64,000 nt of DNA, taken from Xylona heveae TC161 (taxonomy: Eukaryota > Ascomycota > Xylonomycetes > Xylonales > Xylonaceae). Within the stretch, counting starts at the first letter, position 1; each line of letters begins with the position of its first letter. A program made the position numbers and the translations under genes. The DNA is taken from assembly GCF_001619985.1 (NCBI RefSeq), contig NW_017264195.1:496001-560000 (forward strand), written 5' to 3'. A model generated the notes under the pieces. That model did no database searches. It saw only the letters and a list, made by a program, of their open reading frames with translations, and was not told the DNA's origin. Positions 60,351-64,000 of the stretch are shown one piece after another.

Positions 60351-61220
60351 GGCTGGTGAGGCTGCTATGTCAACTGAGCCACAGCTGCCTCACTAGCCGT
60401 GCTAGACATTACTCTAGACTGGCTGTTCTTGGCAGTAATTCAGGCTCTGGGCAGCAACGAATCATCCACATTTGGCTATCGCAACTCTCTCGAACATAAT
60501 CAGATCATGGTCCGAATTGCTCAAGCCTCAATATTGACAATGGGCCTCTTGAGCTTCAGGAAGCTCTATCCGCTTTGCTGAATTAAGTGGCTGCGTTCAA
60601 CATGGGTCAGTTCAAACCGGCTGAAGATCTCCCAGGCTCGTTAAAGGAAGTTTCTACTTTTAGGATTCCAGCTGGATATGAGCTTCATTGTTAATGTCGA
60701 AGCCTTTTCAACTTTGCTAGTGCAAAAAGCCTCAATGGCTCACGGGGCGCTCCTTTAATATCTCTGGACGTTCGGGAATCACACAAGTTCGTTGGGGACA
60801 GCCTATAAGCCGCAAAGGGTAGCACAACCTCTCCTCGAGAGATATGACATGTTCCTTATGCGAATGTAAGCTGCTAGTAAGGAAATCATTCCGCCATTGA
60901 AATTCATCAGCTGGAAAACCGCTACCTGCAACGACTCTCGAAAATCGGCAGCGTGGCTGAGCGGGAAGTTGCTCGGCCCTTTGAGAATGCTTCGAAAAGC
61001 TTCACGGCCCGTCGGAGCCTATGCTTCTAGGATTCTGAAGGTTGGACGTAACTGCTGCAGTGTTGCTAGAGCCTCCGACAGATACCCTAACTCTCCACTA
61101 AGTCCAACATGGCCGACTTGATGGCGGTGGACATGGTCACTCAACGATATGACTCTTGCTGCTCTTACGCAGGCACAATGGACGCTATTCTGTTTGATGC
61201 GAGTCGAGTCACGGGAGGAT
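60351..61220. other. 3' flank of the regulator, no gene supported
   Basis: Average-GC DNA with short frames on both strands (for example 60399-60581 plus). None has recognisable family motifs. It may include remains of a lost gene before the AT-rich block begins. Confidence 0.4.
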
Positions 61221-61232
61221 TGGAGAGTATAG

Positions 61233-61255
61233 TATAGAGTATTATTTACTCTATA
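61233..61255. other. Perfect 9-bp inverted repeat
   Basis: TATAGAGTA (61233-61241), a 5-base loop, then TACTCTATA (61247-61255). It lies exactly where normal sequence turns AT-rich and could be a hairpin or a repeat boundary. Confidence 0.6.
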
Positions 61256-61691
61256 ATGGTGTTTTCTTATTGCTTCTCTGTTCTGTTTTTCTGCTCTGAC
61301 ATCTTTTCCAACTAACATTTGTATATATGATATATGTAGTACGACTTATACAATATAAAATTCAATTATCTTGAAAATATATAAATATTTTAATCACTGT
61401 TTTTTAATGTATATTTTATTATATTATTATATCTTATAGAGCTAATTATATGTTACATTTATTCTATACATTATTGTATTTTACAAGCAAGCTAACTAGA
61501 AAATTTTTTTGTATATAGTAATATAATTTTTACATATAGCTTAACAAGTTGAACGGGCAATTCCTGGGCGCTGGGCACTGACCACTGGGAGCTTCTAGTC
61601 TGGCAATCAGGTGGTCCCTATTGAGAGATTAGTCTGAAAAGTTAGTCTGGACTCTTAGCATTCTCCACAGCCTTGCTGGAGAAGCTTGTTT

Positions 61692-61719
61692 TCATAGCAT
61701 AGTAGTCATAGCATAGTGA
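61692..61719. repeat. 14-bp tandem duplication
   Basis: TCATAGCATAGTAG is followed at once by TCATAGCATAGTGA, two copies differing only in the last two bases. It lies inside the less AT-rich island of the AT-rich block. Confidence 0.7.
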
Positions 61720-61911
61720 TGTTGAAAGAATTAAAATTCCAGGACCTTTTTGACTCCTTATATAATTGAGCTGCATGCAAGAGTTTTGTTACCTATGCAA
61801 GAGTCAATTAATTGATGCAAGGCTGTCTCTTTGTTTCACACTATATTTCACAAGGGAGATAGACTTTGAACTATTTTGTATATTAAAGGTATAGGGTTAT
61901 TAGTATACATA

Positions 61912-61999
61912 TTGATATACATATTGGTATATGTATTAATATATATATTGATATATATATTGATATACATACATATAGTATAGATAGTATAGATAGTAT
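61912..61999. repeat. Degenerate tandem repeat, ATATTGATATAC-like units
   Basis: About seven imperfect copies of a roughly 12-base TATACATATTGA unit, followed by TAGATAGTA units. A low-complexity minisatellite inside the AT-rich block. Confidence 0.65.
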
Positions 62000-64000
62000 A
62001 AAAATTAAAATTTAGTCTGTTGAAGTTTTGCTTCTTTTTCCTTTTTTCTCTAAATTTAATTAATATAAAGATGATTTTTACAATAAACCTATATATTTTA
62101 TATTGAAAATATATTAACTACAAAGTATATAGCATGAAAATTGAGCCAGATAAATTAAAATATAGATTTTTAACTACAATTTTTAACTACAATACTAAAA
62201 GCTTTAATTGTAATTTAGTGAGTTTCATTCTTTAACTCTGGAAAGATGGTAGACTACTACCTGTATCAAACTTCAAGAGTTTTAAATTTTGGGTTTCTAC
62301 ATTCAAGGAAGAGAAGAAAGGAAAATAGCTACAAGAGACTATTTTATAATATAATGTATACATCTAGATTTATTTTTATAATTTATACCTTGTAGCAAGC
62401 AATAGAACCCTTGTATATAAATAGTAATGCCTTGCAAAAAGGTATATATTATTAACTAATTAGGCAATGTCTACTTCTAGCATGGTTCAAACTATTTTTT
62501 ATTATTGTTAATTATATAAAAAATCAAAATAGTTTAAAATTTTTTAATTTTTTAATATTACTAGATTATAAAATAAAATACTATATTATAAATAATTATA
62601 CTATAAAAATAATCTCTAGAGTAAGTAATATAAAATTAATATTAATTTTTTAAATTAATTTTTTAATAAAAACTATTTAATTACTTTAAAGAAATTAAAG
62701 TATCAAGTATCTAAAAATAATATTAGATTTTTTAATTCTAATTAATTTTATATATAAGTACATTTATAAGTAAAAATTATAAAAAACTTAAATAAAATAC
62801 TTTTTATTCAAGAAATAAATTATTAAATTTAATTCATATAAATTGTTATACTTTATCTATTTTCTTTATTTTTGCTTAATTATTTATTATTGTATAAGGT
62901 CTTGTTACTCTGTAGTAGCTTTAGTTTTTATTCTATTATTTATTTATATTATATCTATAATTTTATAGTTAATAGTAATACTTTTTTCTTAACTAAAACC
63001 TTTATACTTAGTTAAATTTTTTAATTAAATTCAAGAAAATTTAATTAAATCTAAACCTGTAAATTAAGTTTTATAGTTAGTAAATTGAATTCTATAATTA
63101 AACTTTTTAATTTATTCAATTAATCATTTAAACTTTATTAATATTTATTCTGCTTCTTGTTATAGTAATATCTACAGATAGGCATTGAGCAATATTTTTC
63201 TAAATAAATTTTTATTAATATCTCAAGAAATTTTTATCTATTAATATAACTTTCTATAATATTATTTAGTGATAGAAATACTTGGTAAAATAATAATTTA
63301 GGCTAGATAATATAAGTAAATAAATACAATTATTATCAAACTAATATTTAAATATTAAAAATCAAATAATTAAATAATAAGTATTAAATAATTAATATCT
63401 CGAACTATATAAAATAAATCTAATTATATGAATTTTTTTTATATAAACAATTTATTCTAATAGTTTTATTCATTAATTAGTACTAATTAGCTATAATCTG
63501 TCTTAATTACTATTAATTATTACTAATTTACTTATTTTACTATTAGCCTCTATTTTTATTTATTTTATTATCATGTAACTCTAGTTTTATGATATTTTTA
63601 GGTTTGCTATGTTTTTATACTTTGTACTTCTTGTTTCTACTATCTTTATAACTATTATTATATTAAATTTCCTCTTTTACTCTTTTAATTTAAAAAACTA
63701 TTTTAGTAGCCTTGGTTTTATATAAATTACTTGTTTTTATAAGTTTTTTTTAACTTTTATTATGTCAAAAACTAAATCTTTTTTTAAATTTTATTACTTT
63801 TTTGCTTTAAAAACAAGTTATTTATATTATAAAATACTAATTTTTTGTTTTATCTATTATTATAATAATTATTATTATCTAGTTTTTTTAGATTTTAATT
63901 ATTATTTTGAGTATATTTTATATAATGCTTCTTGTAATTTTATTGTTTTTACTTATAAATAGAATTATTTATAAAAAAAGTATTACAAGTTAAAATTTTA

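Larger units (their letters stand above)
61220..64000. other. AT-rich block, likely RIP-degraded repeat DNA, open at the window end
   Basis: From about 61.2 kb the sequence becomes extremely AT-rich, apart from a less AT-rich stretch at about 61540-61880. In samples I read (for example 62881-63000) the remaining C is almost always followed by T, CpA is nearly absent and TpA is very frequent. That is the pattern left by repeat-induced point mutation. The usual source is a transposon fossil, but no element family, ends or coding remains are identifiable. The open frame at 63762-63962 codes mostly Phe/Tyr/Ile/Leu and reflects base composition only. Confidence 0.75.

Noticed and set aside
60804-61017. 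Open minus-strand frame of about 70 codons after the regulator
   Set aside because: No initiator context or family motif; recorded only as possible gene remains.
60945-61030. GTGGCTGAGCGGG resembling the D-arm start of a type II tRNA
   Set aside because: No T-loop TTCGA and no matching acceptor stem downstream.
61710-62150. Possible LTR-like segment beginning TGTTGAAAG
   Set aside because: No second copy, primer-binding site or matching end in the window, so no element can be assigned.
61220-64000. Subtelomere
   Set aside because: No TTAGGG arrays or helicase-like genes seen; AT-richness alone does not show a chromosome end.

Overview
The window reads as nuclear DNA of a filamentous ascomycete, most like Eurotiales (Aspergillus/Penicillium kin). 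The evidence is many short introns (45-122 nt) with GTANGT-type donors and CTAAC/CTGAC branch sites, fungal Zn2Cys6 regulators, a fungal carboxypeptidase Y, a Hsp70-like protein with a Pro-rich front, and a RIP-like AT-rich block. No bacterial operon or ribosome binding site is seen. All exon joins below were worked out by eye from splice signals, reading frame and family motifs; each listed gene adds up to an open frame.

Layout. 1-16.5 kb: the 3' part of carboxypeptidase Y, a large coiled-coil/low-complexity protein, a small basic protein, a 938-residue LEA-like repeat protein and a Zn2Cys6 regulator. 16.5-24.5 kb: an 8 kb stretch with no gene I can support, carrying several palindromes. 24.5-34.3 kb: adenine deaminase, a 10-N assembly gap in a poly-T tract, glutamate decarboxylase, mitochondrial phosphate carrier and an intracellular GH13 amylase. 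Between the decarboxylase and the carrier lies a 125-nt GC-rich segment with nested perfect inverted repeats, the most unusual non-coding signal here. 35.8-49.2 kb: poly(A) polymerase, a flavin-reductase-like protein, a Hsp70-like ATPase with a GC-AG intron, a thaumatin-like surface protein, an unknown membrane-anchored coiled-coil protein and a small heat-shock protein with an RGG-type insert. 50.7-60.4 kb: an unknown conserved nuclear-type protein, a carnosine N-methyltransferase homologue, a PAC4-like proteasome chaperone, and a DHA2 transporter divergent from a second Zn2Cys6 regulator. 61.2-64 kb: a very AT-rich block depleted in CpA, best read as RIP-degraded repeat DNA.

How genes work together. 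Most are unrelated housekeeping or stress genes, as usual in fungi. The clearest unit is the transporter/regulator pair at 55.3-60.4 kb, which shares a 0.6 kb promoter next to the AT-rich block. Stress themes recur (LEA-like protein, small HSP, Hsp70-like protein, glutamate decarboxylase), but nothing in the sequence shows co-regulation.
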